DNA of 59,240 nt from the NCBI GenBank assembly GCA_900642245.1, contig CAAAJI010000015.1, positions 313,162 through 372,401 on the forward strand, read 5' to 3'. This document shows positions 34,816-45,943 of this stretch, piece after piece (the first letter of the stretch is position 1; every line of letters starts with the position of its first letter). Both the position numbers and the translations under genes were made by a program. Origin of the DNA: Fragilaria radians. Its lineage: Eukaryota > Bacillariophyta > Fragilariophyceae > Fragilariales > Fragilariaceae. Under the pieces are notes generated by a model. That model saw nothing but the letters and a program-made list of their open reading frames with translations. It was not told the origin of the DNA and made no database searches.

Positions 34816-37305
34816 GGTGAGGATTGAGGTAAATTATGTCTTTATGCGTTGTTTTAATAGCAACACCTTTCTTATCTATGTTCACAATTGAATCCAACTT
34901 TATGTAGTCGTAGTCCAGTCCATGCGGTTTTAGACGACAAACTGTCGTCTATAGTCGCTGTTTGACGAGGTCTTCTTGTGACGACGTGTGAATGTGCTTG
35001 ATCGTAAACTCCAGAATCAATGGATAAGGCTTGAAAATTAATTCTTAGACTACGAAACCATTGCGACAATTCCCACTTTATGTGGAGAGTTTATCTCTGA
35101 TACAAATTCAAAGCGATGAAATCCATTGGGTAAGCCTTTACTTATTGAGAGAAACATAAGCCCAAGAATTCGACCATGTGAAACACTTCCCACCTGAATT
35201 TTGTATAAACAAAGAGTTGAATGGAAAATTACTGTTTTGCGTGATACCTCCCACGAACATGTTCTTCGGGACCACGAATTAAGGAAAGGGTCCCGGTTTC
35301 AACCTTAACAGACTGTCCAATTAAAAATTGTAGAATATACGAATACTTATCCTTACATTGAAAATATCACTGTTTCGCGACTCTGTAACGTTAACCTTAC
35401 CGTAACTTTTACGTTTGCAAAGCAAATACGAATTCAACGTATGTAAATGAACTAACTTACTTGAATTTTCGAAATTGTATGTCATACAACCAGGAAACCT
35501 TTTTGATATGTTTCAATCACACAAAAATTTGAAAGGTTTCATTCCAAAAGAAAATTTTTGGGGCACAGCTTTAGAACCTAGACGGACCATCATTTGAGCT
35601 CTGATGAAAAAAGAAATACCTGAAGCAAAGCCTACGGTGTGGTGTGTATTCTTCAAATTCAACAAAAATTGATGAATTTAATAAAAGATTATGATGTTGG
35701 TAATTTTGATTTTAAATGTGACATGTACTTGGATGAATACAAAAACATAAAATATTTGCGCAAGCCAGTTGCAGTGTTCACTCAAGAAACTTTCTTCAAC
35801 GTTTCATTTGCATTGCGCAACAGCTGCAACGTTTTGAATCATGGATTGTAGCATAGTCAAAACAGAGGCTAGTCCAATGTTAAAGTCAACCCTAAATTTC
35901 ATAGTACGTTTATTCATGCTTGTTTTGGAACAAAGCATTAGCATGCGTTCAGCTTTGGAAAATAGACCATGCCATCAGTCAAGCATGCCATCAGTGCCGG
36001 TATACATTTCCCTTCCTTGGGGCCTAAGAAGCCATCATAATATTTCCTTCTATGGGAAGGCATCCAGAAGCAAGCCCTTATCAGCTCTAAGGCTAATATG
36101 ATTGGTCAAAAGAAAACGAAAGAGAGTGGATTGCCAATTGCTGGGACAATGTCAAAGCATTGGATCTGTTGTCACAATTCATGCAACAACATTTTTTCGT
36201 CGCCATAACCGTTTTGAATAAAGTCCTCATAAATCCGTACATCAACCTGACGACCATTGGTACGACAATTACCACTTCTACGAAAACTCGGTCTTGGATG
36301 AGTTTTGAACAAAACTCCCTTGAAGTATTGAGTATTGAGATTTGAGTTTTCCAGTACGTCCGCATGATCTTTTCTCAGCAGAGGCTTCTACACATATCAT
36401 ATTTTTGATAGAAAACATATTGTTTTTAATCTATTTGGCGCTGGAAAATGAAGCTAAAACAGTCCCATATCTGGACAACGTTCTCTTTTTTTGTCAAGAC
36501 TTGATTTCTCCAAAGGCCAGAGGTTGGGTCCACTCTATCTCATTGTGAAGGGGATCAATAATAAAGTTTCTCCTATGCCTGGTGTCCGAGATATTTGTGA
36601 GAATAGGGCAGTTCCCAGTTCAAAGAGTGCAAGAAGGGATCGTCCATGGATGGACAGGAATGGACATAGCCCACCATTGTCCTTAATGACAGGGTAGTGA
36701 TGATAGTGACCTGACCTAATGGGTTGAGAGGACAAGGACTGCGTTGTGTTATCCCGTTGTTCTTTATCAGACAATTATGGTGAGACGTTGTCGTCCAGAA
36801 ATTGCTTGGAATGGATAGGCGGATTATATACGTGGATGATATGAATAACGTTAATGAATTTGAGAATTATTTGAGTTCTGGGCCCAAGTCACAAAGGATC
36901 ACTTTTAGTTGATCATTAGGTTGGATCACTTTACATCAACACAATCAACTAATAGGGTATGCTAAGTTGTAGTCACTGTAAAATCGTTCTGCAGCATCGA
37001 GAATTCAACTGAAGATGTAGGATTCAACGCGCACACGATCTCCGTTTTATTTATTATTGTCTTCTTTACCCCAGCGATATAAGTCTTGTAGATATATCTG
37101 ATGAATTAGATGAGACCATCAATTTATATGGTCTCAATGAATAAAGAACATCCTTATGATAACAACAATTACTGCGTTGTAAATTATGAGATAAACCAAA
37201 ATTGTCTATTTGGTTAAAATTTATTTGAACTCATGCAACCTTGACAACCTACACTGAAGATTTCCGTAGGGGCAGAATGTGGGATATGTAGACATTCGGA
37301 AGACC
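34816..37305. other. Intergenic, possibly old mobile DNA
   Basis: No intact gene. Broken frames at 35640-36700 (for example one ending DRPWMDRNGHSPPLSLMTG) have some protein-like composition but no recognisable domain. The region adjoins the copia relic, so much of it is probably decayed transposon. Confidence 0.4.
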
Positions 37306-37437
37306 TATGGATCTTATCGTATGCTAGAGAAACTTTATTGTGTCACTAATAACACTGTAACTGAGTGTAGGATACGTTAGAGAGTCCTCGCGTTTGCTAA
37401 AAGGGAAAAAGGGGAAGAGAAGCAAGAAGAAAGGTAT
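37306..37437 (+). repeat. LTR-like direct repeat, left copy
   Basis: Shares TATGGATCTT, and about 75 bp later GAGAGTCCT with the purine run AAGGGGAAGAGAAG, with the copy at 39527-39643. Position and orientation suggest the 3' LTR of the minus-strand copia relic. Confidence 0.6.
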
Positions 37438-39526
37438 TCTCGTAAATGTTGCAATTACTAAAAATTAGATCTCTCACGCATTCTTCAATATCCAATATCC
37501 CTAATGGATAACCTAAATAAATATAACTAAATGGGTAAATTGTGAGGGATATCGTCAATACCCTTCCTATCCTGCATCAATTAACCAGATTCAATTTTCT
37601 TAATATCCTCCAAAACATTCTTGGCATGCTTCTGGTAGAACTCCTGATTAACATTCTTTGTAAATATATCGGAATGATTTTCGACCGAACGGACAAATTC
37701 GATCTTGATAAAACCGTCTCCAATGAATTCACAAACAAAACGATAGCGTGTGTCCACGTGTCTAGTTCGAACGCCAGTAGAAGCATTTTCTGACATGACA
37801 ATGGCATCTATTTTGACAATAATTTGTAATTTTACGGTCACATGAATAAATACCAACAATTAGTAAATAAACTTGATTTCCTTTACGGCTTCGGATATCG
37901 CGACGTATTCAGCTTCTGTACTTGATAGAATGACTCCTTTTTGTGCCTTTGATAGCCAATAAATAATTACGTCTAAAAGATAAATGATGTATCATGTGAC
38001 GCTAATTCTTGTTTCTGGGTCTCATGCCCACTCACTATCACAAAAAAGCTTTAGTTCCCACTCCATGATGCTGTGTGTTTTTGGTTCAACCTTTAAACCA
38101 AAGGATTTGGTAGCAATGATGAACTTTATGACGCGAAGAAATCCCTCACATGTCACCCAAATAGCAGAATCCAAACAATTTGAAAGCTCACGAACAATAT
38201 TACAAATATCCGGTTGTGAGTATTTGGTGAGATACAACAACATGCCAACTTATGAGCGATATTTCTTCTGAGAATCAACATCCAACACATCCATGTCTGC
38301 AGTTGGTTTCTGAATTTTGAACCTTGGTGTTCCAGGAGTTGTATAGTTCCTTTTATTTAGTACTTCTAGTTCAAACGATTCAATCAAATGATTCACTAAA
38401 TGTGGCTGGATGATAACCAATTTATTTTTGTTGTTGGACTCAAAAATGTGGCAACTCACATAATCAATCAACCTTTTTTCAATAAAAAAATTAAATTCAT
38501 GATGCTTCAATCTTCAATCAACCTTGTGATGCGTTGTTCCTTTCCAATAACTAGGCAATCATCAATGTAAATGCCTATAATCAAAATATCTTCAACTTTT
38601 ATTGTCGCATTTTCTCCATAGACACGGATCAGACTTGCTTCCAATAAAGCCAATAACTTTTAAGACTTCGATCAATCTTTGATACAACTTTCTAGCGCTT
38701 TGTACCAGGCCGTAGATTATCGTTTGTAAAATCAATTTTTATTATTGCTGACATTCAATCCAAAAGGGTATATCCATATAGATTGCTTTGAATAAGTTGC
38801 CATATAGGAATGCAGTTTCAATGTCAATGATTTTAGACTTTAGATCCCAAACAAGATTAGCAATACGTAAGAGTCTAAAGTTGTCATAACCTGACTGTAA
38901 CCGCAAGCCACAAGTCTTGCCCGAAAGTACCGTTTCTTTTAACTTTAAATATCCACTTGTTCTTAATGCATCTTCTATCCTTAGGAACTTGTACTTCGTC
39001 AATCACTTTCCATACTCATTTGTTCTTCATATCACTGAGTTCCTTGTTGATTGCTTCTCTCCATAGTCTTTGATGTTTTACTGTTCCATGCTTCATGAAA
39101 TGATGATGGGGAAATTTCCTTCCCCTCCTTATGATTGTCAATTGCCTGCCTTGCTTGGGGATTGAACCAACCTTCCAACTTATTCAATGCACAGAGCACC
39201 TTTTCATTTGTTTTAACATTATTGCAATCCATACCTTCTACATTATTCTTGTCATCATACACTTGACAAATATCGATTCCGGTTGGTAGTTCAGTGACAT
39301 CATCTTCATTTGACATGGAATATTACATTTTCCTTTAAAGTGTCCTCCAAATGAAGCGACATCGTGAGCATCTTCATCTTCTTTTTTCATTGTTGCACTC
39401 CATATTTAAGCGTTCAAATCTTAAGTTAAGATAGGGCTTAGATCGGTCATTTTTGTAAGATGATGAGCAGTATAACTTGAATCACAATGTCTAGAAACTG
39501 ATGACGTGACAACTTCTTGAATAAAT

Positions 39527-39643
39527 ATATGGATCTTGCTGATGATTTAAAAAAGGGAACGTACAGGTACCCATGTTTAAGCATGTTTGAGAGTCCTTAA
39601 GTTTGATAAAAGGGAAGAAGGGGAAGAGAAGAAAGAAAAGGTT
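39527..39643 (+). repeat. LTR-like direct repeat, right copy
   Basis: Diverged partner of 37306-37437. The best-kept part, 39589-39643, is estimated at about 85 percent identical. It would be the 5' LTR of the copia relic. Full LTR ends and a target duplication were not found. Confidence 0.6.
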
Positions 39644-39645
39644 TG

Positions 39646-39988
39646 GAAAAGAATGGAGCAAAAAGAGGAACACTGCTTGCTGCCCTTATAGGAAGTCATA
39701 GAAAAATGGCTACATATATGTATGTGACCGTTTTCCAACAAATAATAGAAGATAAAGATGGAGAGAAATGGAATAGCCCTAAAGCAAGAAACGGAGTAAT
39801 TTGGTTACAAACACAGTGTATGTTTCCCTACAAGGTTAGCTAGCAGTCTATGGATAGTAAGCACCAACAATTTAGCAAACACTACATGGGAAGGTATTTT
39901 GGAAGACACACTCATATGAAAAAGTTGGTCCCTGTGCTCATTGTCATTGCTTTTGTCTATTGTATCATTTGGATGGGGCTTGACGTAT
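39646..39988. other. Spacer between two mobile elements
   Basis: Short sequence between the copia relic and the inverted-end element; no gene seen. Confidence 0.5.
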
Positions 39989-41169
39989 ATTGCAATAGAG
40001 GGGGTGACACCCATACTGACTTGCTCCGGATAGGGTTCCAGGGTTCCCAGGCTTTTGCATTTTTGTGGCGCCAAAATTGTCCCAGCGGTTCCAGGGTTCC
40101 CGCACTTTTGTATTCTTGGCACCACCCCAACATTGGAACTCCTTGACATTTTGTGAATTGCTATGGAGGAGGAGAAACAGCAGCAGGAGACAGAACCAGC
40201 ATTTAAAAGCAGAAAAGGGAAGTGAGGAGTGAGGAAATGATCAGTGACTATGATATTCTGAAAAGATCACAGTGCTCTAAGCTGCTCTAAGAGCCTATAC
40301 ACATTGTAAATTATGATCTAAAAAGAAGTCAGTTTTATCTTAGATCACTTGTGAATCAATTGCAATGTGTTTCCTTGACCACATAGTCTCTTTGGCTTTT
40401 GAGTTAGGTTCAACACGTAACATTTAGACTTTGTGATCTTTGCTTCACAACTTAGATTCGTCAACCGTGAATCTTGATAGATTCCTGTTTGTTACTTTGG
40501 AATCTATTATTTTCAACATTTGAGTCGGAAAAGACAAGTGTTTGTCATTGATGGTGACATATGGATGTTATGATGACTTGTCATTCCTATTGCTTTCATT
40601 TGGTGGATATCATCTGAAAAATGTACGTTAGAATGTAGATACACTAAATAATTCTCTTTATCTTTTTACTGTTAGTTTGGGAGTGAGGGAACACGCCTGT
40701 ATTCCATGCAAGACTTATTCTAATCCTTTCTCAAAAAAACTTTTCTTGAAGACCTTCTCTTGACTTACAACTTCAATTAATTTAGAAACAATCTTTGCTC
40801 ATGATATTCATATTTTTACATTTTTCTCATATACTTTTGTTCATATTGTTTTTTATCATTACTCTATTTACCTTTATTTTAGCCTGCTTCTATTTTAAAG
40901 GAATTTGTATCTCCTTAGCTCAACTGCTAAATAGATCAGGTATCCTACTGTAGATCCAACTAAAATCCCACAGGGGGCAGTGCTTAGGGTGCTAGAGTTC
41001 CAATGTATGCCCCTTTAGAGCAGCGCCCCGAGTTTAGGCCTCTAAACTACTGCTTTGTACTGAAGGTTCTTAGGTTCCAAAGGTTGCGAGCTTGGGGTGG
41101 CGCCCTTTGATGGGAACCTGATGGGAACCTGATGGGAACCTGATGGGCTGTTACCGCCTCTATTGCAAT
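39989..41169. mobile_element. Non-autonomous element with long inverted ends
   Basis: ATTGCAAT occurs at 39989-39996 and at 41162-41169, just outside inverted ends. The left end reads AGAGGGGGTGACACCCAT; the right end, reverse-complemented, reads AGAGGCGGTAACAGCCCAT. Similarity continues inward for roughly 150 bp with indels: a GGTTCC/GGGAACC-rich part, then GGCACCACCCC on the left against GGCGCCACCCC on the right. The interior (about 0.9 kb) has no transposase frame. The 8-bp flank would fit a hAT-type target duplication, but ATTGCAAT is itself a palindrome, so it could also be part of the inverted repeat. Inner duplications: two roughly 52-bp units at about 40035-40125, and GATGGGAACCT three times at 41109-41147. 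Confidence 0.65.
41109..41147 (+). repeat. 11-bp tandem repeat in right element end
   Basis: GATGGGAACCT is repeated three times, plus a partial fourth copy (GATGGG), within the right inverted end of the non-autonomous element. Confidence 0.85.
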
Positions 41170-41313
41170 GCAGGTTGTTACGAATATTTTTCTGCGTAAC
41201 TATGAATTCCAAATTCCCATATGATACTGCTACTAGTAGTAACCATTCTTTGCCACAATTGGAGTTTTCCATCGACAACGAAAGCCATTGACGAGCATTT
41301 CACAATAGTTTCC

Positions 41314-42303
41314 ATGAGTAACATTCATAGTCTGTTTAGCAATCGCGTGGATGATGACGATGATGACGATGACGAACGTGAGAATCGATATGTGGGTGGT
41401 ATTGGTGCGCAGGGTGGAGGAAGGTAAAGATGTTGTTGTGATTATTGTCATTCTTAGAATGGAATGTGAACTACTTGATACTAATTTGTCCTCCTTTTTT
41501 CTCTCCTACATTAAACTCATACACACATTTTTAGTGGCCTAGCCGTACAGCCAAATCGTCGAAACTACGATGATGAGGAAGACAGTGATCATGTGGAGGC
41601 CGTATTTGGTCGTGCTGAAGCATCCAATGCATCGTCATCCAATCCAGATGATGCATCCTCACTTCCTCGTCATACTATCATTATGTATCGTGATGGATTT
41701 GTGGTCAATGATGGTCCATACCGTCGATTGGGAGATCCTGCCAATGCCGAATTTTTACGTGCGCTTGCCAATGGACGATGTCCTGCCGAATTAGGAGGTG
41801 AAGGAACGACTGTGGGACTCATCGATAAGCGTCATGAGGATTACCAGCCAACCTCCTCGAATAATAACAACAATAACAACTTTACCTCCTTCTCAGGTAC
41901 AGGACATTCACTTCGTTCTTCAGCGGCTTCGACATCATCGTCTTGTACGGATCAATCAGGATTATTAGATCCTGAAGCCTTTCGCAACGTACTGGACTCT
42001 ACATCATCTCCGGTAACAGTTGATACGTCACTCCCTACACTTTCCGTTCAAGTTCGATTAGCCAATGGTCAACGACGTGTCGTCACCTTGAATTCAAACT
42101 CTACAATTCGAGATTTGAGTCTACACATCCTGTGGTTGGCATATGCTCCCGTCAACAACTCTCAGAACACGGAAATCACCACTGTACCCTTTGTCCTAAC
42201 ATCAGGATTTCCACCCAAGCCCTTAACGGAATGGACGCAAACATTGCATTCTGCTGGTCTCAAGGGAGCACAAATCACTCAAAAGCCAATGGCATCTTCG
42301 TAA
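41314..42303 (+). CDS. SEP-UBX domain protein, CDC48/p97 cofactor (p47/p37-like)
   Basis: Adaptor that links the AAA ATPase CDC48/p97 to its substrates. Exon 1 is 41314-41423 and exon 2 is 41535-42303; the 111-bp GTAAAG...TAG intron splits a Ser codon and gives 292 residues. The join yields GIGAQGGGSGLAVQPN, the Gly-rich linker seen in p47-type proteins. Residues 12-22 hold an Asp-rich stretch from a GATGAC repeat. The SEP domain is at about 83-124 (IIMYRDGFVVNDGPYRRL, then GRCPAEL). The C-terminal UBX domain is at about 203-288, ending in the p97-binding region FVLTSGFPPKPL and the AGLKGAQITQK strand. There is no N-terminal UBA domain, so it resembles p37/UBXN2 forms. Likely roles are membrane fusion or protein degradation in cytosol and nucleus. 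Confidence 0.93.
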
Positions 42304-43636
42304 GAAACGAATGGAAGGACCGTCAAAAGATATATAAAGTTAGATGTTTTCCTTTCACTTTCCATAGACTATACATAAAGTAATGGAAAATGACCTTGTC
42401 ACCGCATTTTATTCTGACCCAATTTCGTTCCCAACTTATCCATCCATTTTCTGAGTGCTTTGATTACAAACTCAAATCTTGCTTCATACATCATATAGGA
42501 GTAGTTTTTATTTCTTCATGTTGTAGCATTTTCGTTTTTGCTTTTTGATTGCAAACTCATAGATCAACTTAGAATTTTGTAGCATTTTTGTTCGTTCTTC
42601 CTCATTCCATCAAATTCACATGATGTATGTGTGCTACATACATAAGTTAAAAATTGAACATCATGATTCAGAAAAACTTGATTATAAAGTTAAGATCCAC
42701 ATTCCGTTCCTTTTCTTCATTGTGCTAGTGTCCATGGATAGCAAAACACATTTACTGCTGAAAATTGGAATAGTTTGGAATCCATGACAAATAATAATTT
42801 TTTTCACAAATTTCCTTGACATCTCGTTCGCTATGGAATAAGAAAGACAACCTTCTGAAACCGATATATAACACTTGACATTGGTTTTTTTGGGAACTTT
42901 ATTGGAGCCCTTGGATATTACAAACGTTTAGATAGGTTCGACTTACATCATTTCATATGTTTATGTGCCAGAAAAGTAAACTATGAATCCCAGCTACTCT
43001 AGAAACCCTTTTGGAAATGCATGATAAGACTATTTAAAAACATTGCATGAAAAACATCTCAAGAAGTATGGATACATGATGAATGACTTCAAATAAATTT
43101 CTAGTTCACTGTGGAAGGGAGTTGAAGGGCAAAGCAAAATGAAGCATTTTAAATTTTTTACATGATAGTTTCTATCCAAGACATTAAGATGTTGGTAATT
43201 TCTTTCAAAGAAGGTAGACTACCAAAAAAATTCAGTCCGAGATGACATTCTTTGGCTTTTTCATAATGTGGTTCATTTGACTAAGGGTTTCATGTACTAT
43301 AAAATAAAACTACGAATTACATTTCTGTGTGAAAAATTTCAAGTACTCAACGGAACCTTTCAATGTAATGAATGATCGTTGGAACAGAGAAAATTACCAA
43401 GAAATTAATTTTTGCTGATTTGCACGGAATTACTTGCATCAACCAATAAGTATACCTGGTTCAAATACCGACCATTTGTATTGGAAATGGCTCTGCTATG
43501 ATATTCCATAATTTATTGTAACAACATCAAAATTACTTGGATGAGGAAAGTTTTATAAAGTTATTTCTTTCAGATTACTAACGCTAATTTCAAGATAAAC
43601 ATTTTGTCCTGGGGTTACAAAAAAAGTTATTATACT
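42304..43636. other. Intergenic, nothing recognised
   Basis: AT-rich sequence downstream of the SEP-UBX gene with only short frames. Confidence 0.5.
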
Positions 43637-44488
43637 TGAAGGAATTACGAGATTTTTTAGGATTGTGGTGACTTTTGGTTTATCTAGCAAATTACAAATA
43701 TCCAAGCTCTCAGCAACAAACAAATGTCAAAATCCTGAATGCGGATATTCAATGACTGATAGAAAAAAGAGATATGATTAAGTCAAAACACCGCTCTTTG
43801 CTCATGGGGAAAACCTTGAGGTAAAAGTATAAGCTGTTTATATAGCTTGATTGTCAACCTGATAATCACCTTACCGAATTGATGACATTGCAAAAGATAG
43901 ATGACTTCACCTCTTTTCATTGAATGGAAATTCTGATATCTATGATTCTCAGTGTGTATTTCAGTTGCACATTTATTGAAAGGACTCAATCCATAAAAAT
44001 CCTGTAGTACAGTAAGTTTTCTCGACGTAGCCTGCTTTGGAAGTTCCAGACCAATGACCATTTCAACGAATGAAGGAATTACGAGATTTTTTAGGATTGT
44101 GGTGACTTTTGGCTTATCTAAAAAATTACAAATATCCAAGCTCTCAGCAACAAACAAATGTCAAAATCCTGAGTGCGAATATTCGATGACTGATGGAAAA
44201 CAAGGATATGATTAAGTCAAAACACCGCTATTTGCTCACGAGGAAAACCTTGAGGTAAAAGTATAAGTTGTTACAGCTTGATTGTCAACCTGATAATCAC
44301 CTAACCGAAGTGATGACATTGTAAAAGATAGATGACTTTACCTCTTTTCATTGAATGGAAATTCTGAATAAATATCTTTGCTTCATACACTGGGTATATT
44401 TCAGTTGCACATTTGTTGAAAGCACTCAATCCATAAAAATCCTGTAGTACAGTAAGTTTTCTCGACGTAGCCTGTTTTGGAAGTTCCA
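43637..44488. repeat. Tandem direct duplication, about 434-bp spacing
   Basis: Unit 1 (43637 to about 44057) and unit 2 (44071 to about 44488) align in the same orientation with an estimated 90 percent identity and a few short indels. Both begin TGAAGGAATTACGAG and end near GGAAGTTCC. On the minus strand each unit carries a frame containing LPKQATSRKLTVLQDFYGLS, so the duplicated DNA may be part of a coding or former coding sequence; I do not recognise it. High identity points to a recent duplication or gene conversion. Confidence 0.85.
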
Positions 44489-44965
44489 ATGAACGTCGTC
44501 AACTGGGCGTTCCAATCCAGTATGAAACGTCGATAAATCAATACTCATCCGTTAAGTATCAGTGAAAAATCTGCTATTTGGATTCAAATTTTTCGGAGTG
44601 ATGCATTCATGTAGTAAGTATGACATGTATCGTAATTATATGGATTCCAAAATAGATTCTCCTTCCAAACTTGCGTGCGCACGTACGTACGCAATATCCA
44701 CGTTGCCCAAAAAGTTCGATCGTTGTATGCGTGAGTGATCCTATGAAAACAATTTGGTGGAAAAAAGAAAAAAAAACAAGTTTCATTCATTCTTTTTTTG
44801 TTGTTGCTGCTGCTACTGTGAATTTAAGATTCCTGGCGTGTGACAACTCCATTTCCAATCATATTTATACGTCATAAATTGTTATTGCCGTTAATACTTC
44901 CTGTGGGTAGTCTATTGCGTGTTTTATTCTTCCATATAACCCACTTCTTTTTACTTTCATCAATC
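44489..44965. other. Upstream region of pyrophosphatase gene
   Basis: Includes a GC-richer palindromic patch (about 44670-44695, with GCACGTACGTACGC) and A- and T-runs. No gene seen. Confidence 0.45.
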
Positions 44966-45943
44966 ATGAACGGTGATGAAATTCTAGTTCCCATTACGGG
45001 TGGTCCAGTTGGTGGTAGCCATTCCAGACCGTTGTCGCGTACGTCTTCACGTGCATCGTTTGGTTCCGATCGTGATTTGAAGTTGCAATCGGAGGGTCCC
45101 GAAAATACTTTGGAGTATCGAATTCAAGTCAAAAGCGATTGTGGTCGAGTCGTTTCACTTTGGCATGACATTTCATTGACACATAAGGATCCAAATGATA
45201 AAACGGATTCTGATTATTTGAACTTTGTATGTGAAATTCCCAAATTCACTCGTAAGAAGTATGAAATTGCCACTGATGAAATAGGCAACCCCATCAAACA
45301 AGATGAGAAGAAGGGAGTGTTACGTGAATTCAAAAAGGGAGATATCTTCTTCAACTATGGCTGCCTTCCTCAGACATGGGAGGATCCCACCTTTTATCAT
45401 CCTGATGCAGAAGGCTGTCGTGGTGACAATGACCCTTTGGATGTCTGTGAAATCGGTGCTCGTATCGTTGCCCCAGGATCCGTACGTCCTGTCAAGGTCC
45501 TTGGTGTTTTATGTATGATTGATGAAGGAGAAGCCGATTGGAAGGTTGTGGTGATTGATATTCACGATAAGTGGGCACCCTTTTTGAATGATATTGAAGA
45601 TGTAGAACAAGAATTACCTGGGACCCTCGATGCCATCCGTGAGTGGTTTCGTACCTATAAGATCCCAGATGGTAAGCCACCCAATGTATTTGGACTGGAT
45701 GAAAAATTTATGAACAAGAAGTATGCCATGGAAATTATTGATGAATGCCATCATGCTTGGGAGGACCTTATTTCTGGAGAAAAAGAACGCAAGGTCGCAG
45801 AGGGTGGACATGATGATGAAGTCAAGAAGCTTGTTCGGAAACTATCCAAGAATTCTCTCTTTGCTCTTGCCCCCGAAATTGATGCTCATCCAGAAGCACA
45901 TCCTGAAGATTATGATGACGATGATGAAGCACTCTCTTTTTAA
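44966..45943 (+). CDS. Soluble inorganic pyrophosphatase (family I)
   Basis: Hydrolyses pyrophosphate to two phosphates, driving biosynthetic reactions. A single exon of 325 residues starts at ATG 44966 (MNGDEIL). The frame extends upstream, but only with non-ATG codons and T-rich leader sequence. The eukaryotic family I fold is clear: EIPKFTRKKYEI, then FNYGCLPQTWEDP, the metal-binding signature GDNDPLDVCEIG with Asp154, Asp156 and Asp159, and the later DDEKFMNKKYA-like block (GLDEKFMNKKYAMEII). Length matches eukaryotic cytosolic enzymes. Residues 1-45 are Ser/Arg-rich and not hydrophobic, so no plastid signal is visible; the cytosol is likely. The acidic C-terminus ends DYDDDDEALSF. Confidence 0.95.
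   Translation: MNGDEILVPITGGPVGGSHSRPLSRTSSRASFGSDRDLKLQSEGPENTLEYRIQVKSDCGRVVSLWHDISLTHKDPNDKTDSDYLNFVCEIPKFTRKKYEIATDEIGNPIKQDEKKGVLREFKKGDIFFNYGCLPQTWEDPTFYHPDAEGCRGDNDPLDVCEIGARIVAPGSVRPVKVLGVLCMIDEGEADWKVVVIDIHDKWAPFLNDIEDVEQELPGTLDAIREWFRTYKIPDGKPPNVFGLDEKFMNKKYAMEIIDECHHAWEDLISGEKERKVAEGGHDDEVKKLVRKLSKNSLFALAPEIDAHPEAHPEDYDDDDEALSF

Larger units (their letters stand above)
37306..39645 (-). mobile_element. Degenerate, internally deleted Ty1/copia element
   Basis: Minus-strand pieces of copia pol lie in order across frameshifts: the pre-RT block with ALNKLEGWFNPQA and FHEAWN (39316-39032); the RT piece IIDIETAFLYGNL with IYMDIP (39002-38742); a spacer ending KKYRS (38510-38250); LLYLTKYSQPDICNIVRELS and LFCDSEWA, the start of RNase H (38243-38022); and the RNase H end with RTRHVDTRYRFV and a DIFTKNV motif (37859-37581). 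The composition resembles diatom copia elements. Gag, protease and integrase are absent, so the element is collapsed to about 2.3 kb. Probable LTR remnants at 37306-37437 and 39527-39643 flank it. It cannot move by itself. Confidence 0.85.

Noticed and set aside
36491..36697. Plus frame ending DRPWMDRNGHSPPLSLMTG, possible transposase
   Set aside because: I could not connect it to a transposase family; single short fragment without flanking domain.
40910..40970. tRNA-like TAGCTCAACTGCTAAATAG segment inside the non-autonomous element
   Set aside because: No T-arm consensus and no acceptor stem pairing; it may at most be a chance match.
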